A program made the translations under genes and the position numbers. DNA of 21,071 nt, taken from Thermoplasmatota archaeon. Its GTDB lineage: Archaea; Thermoplasmatota; Thermoplasmata; RBG-16-68-12; JAJISG01. The notes beneath the pieces are model-generated. The model was given only the letters and a program-made list of their open reading frames with translations, searched no databases and was not told the origin of the DNA. Below, piece by piece: positions 7,232 through 14,104 of this stretch (its first letter is position 1; each line of letters starts with the position of its first letter). Where the stretch lies: contig JAJISG010000088.1 in assembly GCA_022848835.1 (NCBI GenBank), forward strand, positions 1 through 21,071, in the 5' to 3' direction.

Positions 7232-7239
7232 CTTAATAG
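7232..7239 (+). promoter_or_regulatory. TATA-like box for priS
   Basis: CTTAATAG is centred about 26 bases before the GTG at 7261, which supports that GTG as a leaderless start. Confidence 0.45.
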
Positions 7240-7260
7240 CTCCTCGGGGCATGTTGGGGT

Positions 7261-8502
7261 GTGGAAGCGGAAGAAAGGGTACGGACCACCCTCAAGTATC
7301 TCAAGGCAAAGTTCAAGCAATACTACGAGACAACACCTCTCCACCTTCCCCCAAGGTTCGGCAGGCGGGAATATGGATTCATCTTCTTCGACGGTGGCTA
7401 TATTCAGAGACACCTCGCTTTCTCCTCAGAGGCCGACCTGTACAGCTTCCTCCGCTCCAGGCTGCCCTCCCACATCTACCACTCCGCCGCATATTACGAG
7501 AACCCAGGGGCTCCCACAATGGGAGAGAAAGGGTGGATGGGCGCCGACCTCATCTTCGACCTCGACGCAGACCACATCCCCGGTTCGATCGGGATGGGTT
7601 ACAAAGGGATGCTCGAGGCCGTCAAGGATCAGGTCATCCGCCTCATAGATGAGTTCCTGGAACAGGATATGGGATTCAAGAGTAGCGAGATGACCATATC
7701 CTTCTCAGGAGCACGCGGATACCATGTCCACGTCAGACATCAGAAGATCCTGATTCTCAAGAGCCACGAGAGGCGCGAAATCGTAGACTACATCACCGGG
7801 ACGGGCCTGGACATAGACTTCATTGCAAGGTCGGAGCCCTTCGAGCTGAAGACCTACAAGGAGAGATCCAGGACCCTGAAGCGCTTGAGAATTCCCACGC
7901 CGTCAGAGCCAGGATGGAGGGGGAGGGCGTCGAGAGGCATACTTCGCTGGGTGGACCAGATGTCTGGGCTGCCGGAGGAGGAGGCCTTGGTGGAGATACG
8001 GAAGCTCGAAGGCGTAGGCCAGGCTAGATCTGCCAAGATATACGACACCCTCTTCAAGCGTCTCGGCAGGGAGCAGGCATTGGAGAGGGTGAGAAGCGGC
8101 GTACTCGACTTCCTCCCCAGGGCAGGGGGCCTGTCCATCGCCGCTCAAGGTGTGAACCTGATGAAGGGCGTAACCGATGAGCCTGTGACCTCCGACATCA
8201 AGCGACTCATCAGGGTCATCGGCAGCCTGCACGGAAAGACTGGTCTGATGGTCGTGCCCCTGACGAGGGATCAGCTAGAGGACTTCGATCCCTTGACGGA
8301 TGCCATACCGCCCATATATTCCCACGAGACGATTCGAGTCCACATCCAAAAAGGTATTGAAACTGATATGATGGGCGAAACATTTAACCTGAAACGCGGA
8401 AAGAATAGGGTTCCTGAGTATCTGGCCATCTTCCTAATGTGCCGAGGGATGGCCACTCTCGTCTCGGGGACCCATGATGAAGAGTCGGAAGAGACGGTTT
8501 GA
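7261..8502 (+). CDS. priS: DNA primase small (catalytic) subunit PriS
   Basis: This is the catalytic subunit of the archaeal/eukaryal primase, which makes the primers for replication with PriL; no priL is seen here. The 413-residue protein has the catalytic acidic motif DLIFDLDADH (96-105; D100 and D102), SGARGYHVHV at 149-158, and DEPVTSDIKRLIR (306-318) with the third acidic residue D312, followed by SLHGKTG (322-328). The zinc-knuckle cysteines found after the acidic motif in some archaeal PriS proteins (for example Pyrococcus) are missing: the only cysteine is C394. The GTG start fits the TATA spacing. The 3' end overlaps the following membrane-protein gene by 29 bases, so the two are likely co-transcribed. 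Confidence 0.93.
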   Translation: MEAEERVRTTLKYLKAKFKQYYETTPLHLPPRFGRREYGFIFFDGGYIQRHLAFSSEADLYSFLRSRLPSHIYHSAAYYENPGAPTMGEKGWMGADLIFDLDADHIPGSIGMGYKGMLEAVKDQVIRLIDEFLEQDMGFKSSEMTISFSGARGYHVHVRHQKILILKSHERREIVDYITGTGLDIDFIARSEPFELKTYKERSRTLKRLRIPTPSEPGWRGRASRGILRWVDQMSGLPEEEALVEIRKLEGVGQARSAKIYDTLFKRLGREQALERVRSGVLDFLPRAGGLSIAAQGVNLMKGVTDEPVTSDIKRLIRVIGSLHGKTGLMVVPLTRDQLEDFDPLTDAIPPIYSHETIRVHIQKGIETDMMGETFNLKRGKNRVPEYLAIFLMCRGMATLVSGTHDEESEETV

Positions 8503-9295
8503 CAGTGGTCCTTTCAGCCGCGTCAGGACCGCAAGAAGTATCATCATAGGGATTCAAATTGCGGTAGTCTTGATGATTTCAGGCTACCTCATCTACAGGG
8601 GGGGTTACAGCCTAACACCCATGTACATGCCCTTAGACGGGGTCCTCAAGCTCCTGATGATCATGACGGTCGTGGTTTCCATCGAGATGATGGTTTTCAG
8701 GACCCTCGAAATCAGATACGCGCCCAAGGATGGTCAGAAATTCATCCTGACCAACTCCGGCTGGAATGGAGCCAAGAGAGCGCTCGTTGTCGGCCTCCTT
8801 CTCGCCCTCTTCTTCGCCGCTCCACCTGCCCAGAACCTCCTCCTTAACATCATGTCCCCCTCCGAAAGTCGAAACTTGGCACCAGGGGGATCGTACCCCA
8901 TCGACTTCTCCAGTCAGGACCCCGTGGGCATTACAAGGGCTACGGAGCTGCGTGTAGCCGTCCAAAGCGGGCTCCTCAGGGTTCGGGTCGTCGACAGAGA
9001 TGGGATGCTCAATCCAGGAGGAATAGTCCTCAGAGCTGGGGAGCAGCACTCCTTCGCTCTCTCCACCTCTTCGTATGTCTCTTACAGAGTCACGTTCGAG
9101 AACCTGGCAGATGCCAGCACCAGCTTTGCTTATCGAGTCGATGTTGGCTTCCCGCCTGGGTTCAGTTCCTTCGTGGCTATTCTGGCCCTCGTCGTGGCCG
9201 GGGCGAATCTGGCATGGATTTTCTACCTGGGGCGAGTCAAAAAGGGGATCCCCCAGAAACCCTCCCCTCGAGGGCGTAAACAGCCCTCCCCTTGA
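8474..9295 (+). CDS. Four-helix membrane protein with extracytoplasmic beta domain, unknown function
   Basis: This is a 273-residue protein I do not recognise. It has a basic N terminus, membrane helices at about 22-42, 57-78 and 103-124, then a polar, serine- and valine-rich region (125-228) with beta-like alternation (ELRVAVQSGLLRVRVVDRDG), a fourth helix at 231-252, and a basic, proline-rich tail. With the positive residues inside, the 125-228 domain would lie outside the cell, a topology that also fits an odd basic tail on the cytoplasmic side. It overlaps priS by 29 bases and ends 24 bases before the TPR-HhH gene, so it is part of the same operon. ATG 8474 and ATG 8477 are both possible starts; GGGG at 8466-8469 suits the second slightly better. 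Confidence 0.7.
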   Translation: MMKSRKRRFDSGPFSRVRTARSIIIGIQIAVVLMISGYLIYRGGYSLTPMYMPLDGVLKLLMIMTVVVSIEMMVFRTLEIRYAPKDGQKFILTNSGWNGAKRALVVGLLLALFFAAPPAQNLLLNIMSPSESRNLAPGGSYPIDFSSQDPVGITRATELRVAVQSGLLRVRVVDRDGMLNPGGIVLRAGEQHSFALSTSSYVSYRVTFENLADASTSFAYRVDVGFPPGFSSFVAILALVVAGANLAWIFYLGRVKKGIPQKPSPRGRKQPSP

Positions 9296-9319
9296 AGGTC
9301 CTCTCCGTCGCCGCACAGG

Positions 9320-10657
9320 ATGCCTAGGAGGCCTGTGGTGAAGCCGCGGTATGGCTCGGGAATATTCCGGCGGCCGGTGTATCCGCCGTGGGGATCAGCA
9401 CCTATCAAGCCGCCTGTTCGTGACTCCAAGGCCACCACGGCAACCACACAGGAGCTGCCGCCTCCCCCTCCGCAGGTGGACCCCTACGGCATCGATACTC
9501 CGCCCCCTCCTCTGGAGAAGCCACAAGAGGATGCCAAAAGAGCCTTCATCGAGGAGATTAGCCTGGACATCCCCGCCCTCATGGATACGGCAGAGAAGAG
9601 GGTATCCACCGGCGAGTATCAGGAGGCCCTAGAGGATTTTGAGACAATCCTGCACATTGACAAGAGGAATCAGGGAGCCCTCATCGGGAAGGCAGGACTT
9701 CTCCAACGCCTACAGAGGCATGATGAGTCCCTCGACCTCCTGGATCGAGTCCTTCAGTTGGATCCCTGGCACTATGGGGCGCTCCTGGCGAAGGGTCGAC
9801 TATTGGAGGATCGGGGTAGCTACGACGATGCGATGCAGTGTTACGAGGCCGTTCTTCAAGGTGGGCCCAATTACCTGGAGGCCCTCGTCCGGAAGGGGGA
9901 TCTGTTGATGAGAAGACAGGAACACGAGCTCGCCAGGGATGCCTACCAAGGGGCGCTCCGTCTGAAGCCGGGGGACCCGGAACTCGAGGCGAAGATGCGC
10001 TCCCTCGAGGAGCTCCTGGAAGACAGTCTGGACATAGCGCGAAGGGAGGCCGAAGCCGGCAACCTCGGGAGAGCTGAGGAGTTCTACCGAAGGGCGTTGA
10101 AGGGGGATCGAGCGGAGGAAGCCAGGAAGGAGCTCATCGACCACTACTTCCTGACTGAAAGGGAGGAGGAGAGTGTGCCACTGCTAGATCATTCCATTGA
10201 AGAGAACTCAGACGACTTCCAGCTGGTTCTGAAGAGGGCTCAAGCCCTCTCGAAGAGCGGTAAGCTCGCCGAGGCCCTCGAGGACTGCAAGAGAGTATGC
10301 GAGATGGCGCCAGAGCTAACGTCAGTGTGGGCCATCAGGGGAGCCTTGGAGGTGGACCTGGGGCTCGAGAGCAGGGCCGTGGAGAGTCTGGAGAGGTCCT
10401 GCTCGATGAATCCTGACGACGCTGAGTCCGCTATGAGACTGAAGGAGCTTCGTCAACGGGAGAGGAATAGGGCCGAGCTTGAACAGGTGCTGGAATCCAT
10501 TGACGGCGTACACGAAGTCGCCGTAAAGTCGATCCTTGGCACCTTCGGCGGTATAGAAGAGATGAAAAGGACGAAGGTGAAGGCCTTGGCCTCCCTCGAA
10601 GGCGTCTCAGAGGATATGGCAAAGGCGATCCTCAAGAGGGTCAGAAAGGGAAGATAG
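9320..10657 (+). CDS. TPR-repeat protein with C-terminal helix-hairpin-helix domain
   Basis: The 445-residue protein has three parts. Residues 1-70 are basic and proline-rich, probably disordered. Residues about 86-375 form tandem tetratricopeptide repeats, seen from repeated patterns such as GEYQEALEDFETIL, SYDDAMQCYEAVL, HELARDAYQGALRLKP and GKLAEALEDCKRV. Residues about 388-442 look like a double helix-hairpin-helix domain: LESIDGVHEVAVKSILGTFG, then ALASLEGVSEDMAKAILKR. This is the pattern of the DNA-binding (HhH)2 units in UvrC and XPF-type nucleases, though there is no nuclease domain here. TPR repeats mediate protein contacts and HhH units usually bind DNA without sequence preference, so an adaptor bringing proteins to DNA is plausible. 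It follows priS and the membrane protein in one run of genes. The function is unknown. Confidence 0.82.
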   Translation: MPRRPVVKPRYGSGIFRRPVYPPWGSAPIKPPVRDSKATTATTQELPPPPPQVDPYGIDTPPPPLEKPQEDAKRAFIEEISLDIPALMDTAEKRVSTGEYQEALEDFETILHIDKRNQGALIGKAGLLQRLQRHDESLDLLDRVLQLDPWHYGALLAKGRLLEDRGSYDDAMQCYEAVLQGGPNYLEALVRKGDLLMRRQEHELARDAYQGALRLKPGDPELEAKMRSLEELLEDSLDIARREAEAGNLGRAEEFYRRALKGDRAEEARKELIDHYFLTEREEESVPLLDHSIEENSDDFQLVLKRAQALSKSGKLAEALEDCKRVCEMAPELTSVWAIRGALEVDLGLESRAVESLERSCSMNPDDAESAMRLKELRQRERNRAELEQVLESIDGVHEVAVKSILGTFGGIEEMKRTKVKALASLEGVSEDMAKAILKRVRKGR

Positions 10658-10665
10658 ATTTTTAG
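10658..10665 (+). promoter_or_regulatory. TATA-like box for rpl20a
   Basis: GATTTTTA begins right after the TPR-HhH stop codon and is centred about 27 bases before the ATG at 10689. It gives the ribosomal-protein cluster its own leaderless promoter. Confidence 0.5.
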
Positions 10666-10688
10666 GACAGGGGCCGCTTGTCCAAGAG

Positions 10689-10916
10689 ATGAAGGCCTTC
10701 AGGGTCACTGGAGAGTTCCTCATGGCGCAGAGGCGACAGAAATTCACGAAAGAGGTCGCGGCAAAGGACGAGGGGGAAGCGGTTGAGCGGGTTCTGTCCC
10801 TTCTCGGGAGTAAGCATCGGGTCAAGAGGAGGAAGATTAGGATTCACAATGTGTCAGAGGTAGCCCCAGAGGAGATCATCGATCCAGTGGTGAGTTACAT
10901 GCTGAAGGTGGGTTGA
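10689..10916 (+). CDS. rpl18a: Large-subunit ribosomal protein eL20 (LX, L18Ae)
   Basis: This is a 75-residue archaeal ribosomal protein of the LX/L18Ae family, part of the 50S subunit. The start MKAFRVTGEF, the middle QKFTKEVAAKDEGEAVERVLSLLGSKH and the basic VKRRKIRI stretch are typical, as is the short length. It heads the gene order rpl20a-pfdA-ftsY, which is widely conserved in archaea, here with a promoter directly upstream. Confidence 0.9.
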   Translation: MKAFRVTGEFLMAQRRQKFTKEVAAKDEGEAVERVLSLLGSKHRVKRRKIRIHNVSEVAPEEIIDPVVSYMLKVG

Positions 10917-10918
10917 AG

Positions 10919-11359
10919 ATGGAGGAGTCGGATCTTCAGCAGACGATAGCGGCCCTTGAAACGTCGCGGGCTCAGCTGACTGCCCTGGCAAGACAGGAGG
11001 AGATGCTCCGCGTCTCCTTGGAGGAGTACGCGAGGGCCCGGGAGACCATGGTCCGATACGCGGAGACACCCATAGGAACCGAGATCCTGGTCCCCATAGG
11101 TGCCAACTCCTTTCTCTTCGCCAATGTGGCCGACGCGGAGAAGTGTATCGTGGGCATCGGCTCCGAAGTAGCCCTTGAGGACACCCTCGAAAGAGCCACG
11201 GACAGACTGGACCACCGCATCAAGCAGCTGCAGGAAGTGGAGGAGGAGCTGATCAAGAGGATCAGTGAGCTGGAGGACAGGGTGAATAGCTACACTGTAG
11301 CCGTCCAGAGGGGGTACGACAGGCTGCAGGCGCAGAGGGGAGAGGAAGCCGGTGTTTGA
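10919..11359 (+). CDS. pfdA: Prefoldin alpha subunit
   Basis: Prefoldin is a hexamer (two alpha, four beta) that captures unfolded proteins and hands them to the thermosome. The 146-residue protein has the usual plan: a long N-terminal coiled-coil helix (about 1-45), a beta-hairpin centre with ETPIGTEILVPIGANSFLFANV, then a second long helix (about 90-140) ending in a basic C terminus. A TTG at 10913 overlaps the upstream TGA, but GGTGGG at 10907-10912 directly abuts it, whereas the spacing to ATG 10919 is six bases, so ATG 10919 is the likelier start. Its own stop overlaps the GTG of ftsY by eight bases, pointing to coupled translation. Confidence 0.92.
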   Translation: MEESDLQQTIAALETSRAQLTALARQEEMLRVSLEEYARARETMVRYAETPIGTEILVPIGANSFLFANVADAEKCIVGIGSEVALEDTLERATDRLDHRIKQLQEVEEELIKRISELEDRVNSYTVAVQRGYDRLQAQRGEEAGV

Positions 11360-12290
11360 AAGCCTCAGAGCCAAGCTCTTGGGGTGGAGGGAGAAGGCGC
11401 CGGAGGAGCTGGAGGAAGTCGTCTCCGGGGAGTCGGGCCGACGAATCAAAGGGAAGGTGCTCGACCGCTACCTCTACGACCTGGAGATTGCGCTCCTAGA
11501 GGCGGATGTCGCCCTACCAGTGGTCTCCGAGATCATGAAGACCATGGAGGAGGATCTCCTTGGGAAGAGGATAACGAGAGAGGTGAACTTCAGAGCTGGG
11601 ATGTGGTACGCCCTCAATCGGTCCCTGGAGAGGGTCCTCGCCGTCCCCCCCATAGACCTCCTAGACTTCGTGGAAAAGAGGGAGAGACCAGTGGTCCTCA
11701 TGTTCGTAGGTGTCAACGGGACGGGCAAGACTACAGTAATCGCAAAGTTGGTGCACCTCTTCCAGTCCAGGGGGCTGACGTGCGTCATGGCGGCGTCGGA
11801 CACCTTCAGGGCTGGAGCTATCGAGCAGCTAGAGGAGCACGCTAGGCGTCTAGGATGTAAGGTGATCAGACACCAGGCGGGCAGCGACCCCGCAGCTGTG
11901 GCCTATGACGCTATTCAGCACGCCCGGGCCCGCTCACGGGACATAGTCCTGGTCGATACAGCGGGCAGGATGCAGACCAAGACCAACCTCATGGAACAGA
12001 TGAAGAAGATAAAGAGGGTCTCGAAGCCCGATCTCGTGATATTCGTTGGCGATGCCCTGACGGGGAATGACGCTGTGGAACAGGCGAAGGGGTTCGACGA
12101 AGCGGTGGGCATCGACGGGGTCATCCTCACCAAGATCGATGCTGATGCGAAGGGTGGAGCTGCCATGAGCATAGCCCACGCTGTGAGTAGGCCTATCCTA
12201 TTTCTGGGCACGGGACAGGGCTACGAAGACCTGATAGCGTTCAGAGCCTCATGGATGGTGAAGAGGCTATTGGGTTCTATGCCGTCCTGA
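11352..12290 (+). CDS. ftsY: Signal recognition particle receptor FtsY
   Basis: FtsY is the SRP GTPase receptor that brings ribosome-nascent chain complexes to the translocon at the membrane. The 312-residue protein has the N domain (1-100) and G domain with P-loop GVNGTGKTT at 120-128, DTFRAGAIEQL at 150-160 (SRP-GTPase insertion region), DTAGR at 202-206, TKID at 260-263 and GTGQGYEDL near 286-294. The acidic A domain is short, as in most archaeal FtsY. The GTG start has GGGGAG nine bases upstream and overlaps pfdA. The gene converges on a glycosyltransferase with a 14-base overlap. Confidence 0.95.
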   Translation: MFESLRAKLLGWREKAPEELEEVVSGESGRRIKGKVLDRYLYDLEIALLEADVALPVVSEIMKTMEEDLLGKRITREVNFRAGMWYALNRSLERVLAVPPIDLLDFVEKRERPVVLMFVGVNGTGKTTVIAKLVHLFQSRGLTCVMAASDTFRAGAIEQLEEHARRLGCKVIRHQAGSDPAAVAYDAIQHARARSRDIVLVDTAGRMQTKTNLMEQMKKIKRVSKPDLVIFVGDALTGNDAVEQAKGFDEAVGIDGVILTKIDADAKGGAAMSIAHAVSRPILFLGTGQGYEDLIAFRASWMVKRLLGSMPS

Positions 12291-12966
12291 GACGCCTGTC
12301 CAAGAGGTATCTGAGGTTCGTCCATCCATCGGCCCATGACCTGAGCTTGGGTTCCCCCGTCCGCGGCCGGTACTCGATGGGAACCTCCGTGAATCTGAGG
12401 CCAGCGTCCATCGCCTCCAGCTTTATCTCCTCAGAGAAGGACATCCCCTCACTGGTCAGTCTAAGGTTGCTCAGAATCCTCCGTCTGAAGATCCACATCC
12501 CGGACTGGCTGTCCTGGAGAGATCTACCATGGAGAAGTCTAACGGCCATGTTGAGCATGAAGTTTCCCAGTCTGTGGGGTAGCTCCATGGCGTCCCGCGT
12601 GAGACCAGCCATCCTGTTGCACGAGATGAAATCCAGCCCCTCAGACTCCAAGCGGGATACCAGCATCGTAACATCCTTGGCAGGGTAGGTGCAATCGGCA
12701 TCCAGTGTGGCTATGTAGTCCCCTCGGGTTGAGGCGAAGCCGGTCATATAGGCCCTCCCGTATCCCCTCCTCCCCTCATGGAGAACGCGGGCCCCCATCT
12801 CCTCGGCTATGGCCACTGTCCCGTCCTTGGAGAGGGTGTCCACCACCAGAACCTCGTAGGAGTAGGGGGATGTGGAGAATGCCTCCTTTAGATCCTCCAG
12901 CACCCGACCTATGGACCTCACCTCGTTCATAGTAGGGATGATTACGGAGACCAGCACGGGTTGCAC
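12277..12966 (-). CDS. Family-2 glycosyltransferase, dolichol-phosphate-sugar synthase-like
   Basis: This soluble GT-A protein of about 229 residues has SVIIPTMNE at the start, VVDTLSKDGT in the nucleotide-binding region, and the metal-binding LDADCTYP. QDSQSGMWIFRRRIL further on is the pattern seen in DPM1/DPG-synthase-like enzymes, which transfer a sugar from an NDP-sugar to a polyprenyl (dolichyl) phosphate for protein glycosylation or lipids. No membrane helix is evident. A TATA-like element at 12990-12997 predicts initiation near 12967, so GTG 12966 is likely; an in-frame GTG at 12972 is the alternative and adds two residues. It converges on ftsY with overlapping ends. Confidence 0.85.
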   Translation of the reverse strand: MQPVLVSVIIPTMNEVRSIGRVLEDLKEAFSTSPYSYEVLVVDTLSKDGTVAIAEEMGARVLHEGRRGYGRAYMTGFASTRGDYIATLDADCTYPAKDVTMLVSRLESEGLDFISCNRMAGLTRDAMELPHRLGNFMLNMAVRLLHGRSLQDSQSGMWIFRRRILSNLRLTSEGMSFSEEIKLEAMDAGLRFTEVPIEYRPRTGEPKLRSWADGWTNLRYLLDRRLRTA

Positions 12967-12989
12967 ATGCACGTACAGAAACTGACCCC

Positions 12990-12997
12990 GATATAGA
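12990..12997 (-). promoter_or_regulatory. TATA-like box for the first glycosyltransferase
   Basis: Read on the minus strand this is TCTATATC, centred about 27 bases before GTG 12966. It lies just outside the end of the second glycosyltransferase (stop at 13011). Confidence 0.45.
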
Positions 12998-13010
12998 ACT
13001 TGCCTTGGGT

Positions 13011-13799
13011 CTACTCACTCTGCGACCTACCCTCCCCGAAGAACCTGTAGGCGACGTATCCAAGCATCGCCATGGAGATACGGGAGAGGGACCAGGCATT
13101 CAGCCTACGATGGACCATTTCCAACGGCTTATACTGGCGCCAGAGGAGTCTGTGCCTGAGAGTGAGCTGCTTCCTTCCCGCACCGTTCCAGAAGGCCTGT
13201 CTAAAGAAGTCGTAAACCGAAGAGCGTGTGCGGTGGTAGACGATGGCTCCGGGCTCATATTGGATAGAGTGACCAGCCTTCACGGCTCGTAGGTTGAGAT
13301 CGATATCCTCGGCGGTGATGAACCACTCGTCGAAACCCCCCAGCTCCTCAAGAACATCCTTGTGATAGGCGAGATTGGCGCTCGGATGGGTTATGTCAAA
13401 GCCTTCGTAGATGAGTTCCACTCGCTCCAGCTCCTCGAAGGGCTTGTACCCGATCTGGATGGTCCTGCCCGCCACGACCTCTGAGCCTTGAATGGCCTCT
13501 CGAAGGAACTTCAGCCAGAAGGGATTCGCGATACAGTCGGCGTCAATAAAGGCCACCGCAGTCCCGCCGCATAGACCAATCCCGTGGTTACGACTGACGC
13601 CTCGCGTCCCGCCCCTCGTTGCGAGCTTGATGAAACCATAGCGGGCTGCGTACTCCGCAACGAGCTCCCTCGTCCCGTCCTCACTATTAGCATCGACAAC
13701 CACGATCTCCAAGGGCGGTTCCTGGGTTACGAGGCTGTCCAGGAGATCGGCGATGTTCCTCTCCTCATTCCTGGTGGTGACAACTACGCTTATGAGCAC
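13011..13799 (-). CDS. Family-2 glycosyltransferase with C-terminal hydrophobic helix
   Basis: This GT-A enzyme of about 262 residues begins with LISVVVTTRNEERNI. It carries VVVDANSEDGT (nucleotide binding), a metal-binding FIDADC, and GGFDEWFITAEDIDLNLRA with the acidic ED pair of the acceptor site. A possible membrane-associated helix lies near the C terminus (ISMAMLGYVAYRFFG). The substrate is unknown; surface-sugar or N-glycan synthesis is likely from the family. The frame stays open upstream to 14009, but the 70 extra residues (MQAPIKILSG onward) look non-coding. GTG 13799 sits about 26 bases from a TATA-like box and begins the conserved domain, so I took it as the start. The gene lies between ftsY and smc on the opposite strand. 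Confidence 0.82.
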   Translation of the reverse strand: MLISVVVTTRNEERNIADLLDSLVTQEPPLEIVVVDANSEDGTRELVAEYAARYGFIKLATRGGTRGVSRNHGIGLCGGTAVAFIDADCIANPFWLKFLREAIQGSEVVAGRTIQIGYKPFEELERVELIYEGFDITHPSANLAYHKDVLEELGGFDEWFITAEDIDLNLRAVKAGHSIQYEPGAIVYHRTRSSVYDFFRQAFWNGAGRKQLTLRHRLLWRQYKPLEMVHRRLNAWSLSRISMAMLGYVAYRFFGEGRSQSE

Positions 13800-13820
13800 T
13801 GCGGGCGGGTAGTATGCGGC

Positions 13821-13828
13821 CTCATAAG
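13821..13828 (-). promoter_or_regulatory. TATA-like box for the second glycosyltransferase
   Basis: Read on the minus strand this is CTTATGAG, within AAGGCTTATG, centred about 26 bases before GTG 13799. The same ten-base string precedes the small membrane protein gene at 1315. Confidence 0.5.
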
Positions 13829-13990
13829 CCTTTATCCCTCGTTCATGCCTGGGAACAGCTGACGAAGCGTTCGAGTTGCTGATGTATTCTGCGGCTTTGG
13901 GGAAGAGTAGAGGTGAGGACGCCGTCTCCGCTGGTGGCGCGGTGGTGCGGAACCAATCCCAACGCGTTTCCTCGAAGCTCCCGGAAAGTA

Positions 13991-13998
13991 TTTTTATG
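13991..13998 (+). promoter_or_regulatory. TATA-like box for smc
   Basis: TTTTTATG is centred near 13994 and predicts transcription from about 14020. That gives the smc operon a leader of about 84 bases, unlike most genes here, which appear leaderless. Confidence 0.45.
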
Positions 13999-14056
13999 GG
14001 TGCCTGCAATACACGGCCCGCTCCGTAAGGGGCCCTCGTCAGAAGGGAAGGATGGG

Positions 14057-14104
14057 ATGAAGTCCGGCCAATTCATCAGCTCTGTCTATCTTGGGGTAAC
14101 CTGA
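14057..14104 (+). other. Possible 15-codon leader ORF coupled to smc
   Basis: A frame starts at ATG 14057 in the predicted smc leader, reads MKSGQFISSVYLGVT, and its TGA (14102-14104) overlaps the smc ATG by one base (TGATG). A GGAAGG stretch lies just upstream. Translation could deliver ribosomes to smc. Chance overlap is possible. Confidence 0.3.

Larger units (their letters stand above)
13800..14103. other. Intergenic region between the divergent glycosyltransferase and smc
   Basis: These 304 bases hold the minus-strand TATA box (13821-13828), the smc TATA (13991-13998), and a short hairpin, GGCCC at about 14014 with GGGCC after a ten-base loop. A possible leader ORF is at 14057-14104. 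I find no tRNA, no repeat and no clear C/D or H/ACA RNA. The long minus frame through this region has weak coding character. Confidence 0.5.

Noticed and set aside
13800..14009. 70-residue N-terminal extension of the second glycosyltransferase
   Set aside because: It has no similarity to the family start, spans the promoter region, and the TATA spacing fits GTG 13799.
13840..14103. tRNA or small stable RNA before smc
   Set aside because: There is no T-loop consensus, no acceptor-stem pairing and no convincing C/D boxes; only a five-pair hairpin.
13913..14104. Plus-strand 63-residue frame before smc as a whole gene
   Set aside because: The first part lies upstream of the smc TATA box and looks non-coding; only the last 15 codons are kept as a possible leader ORF.
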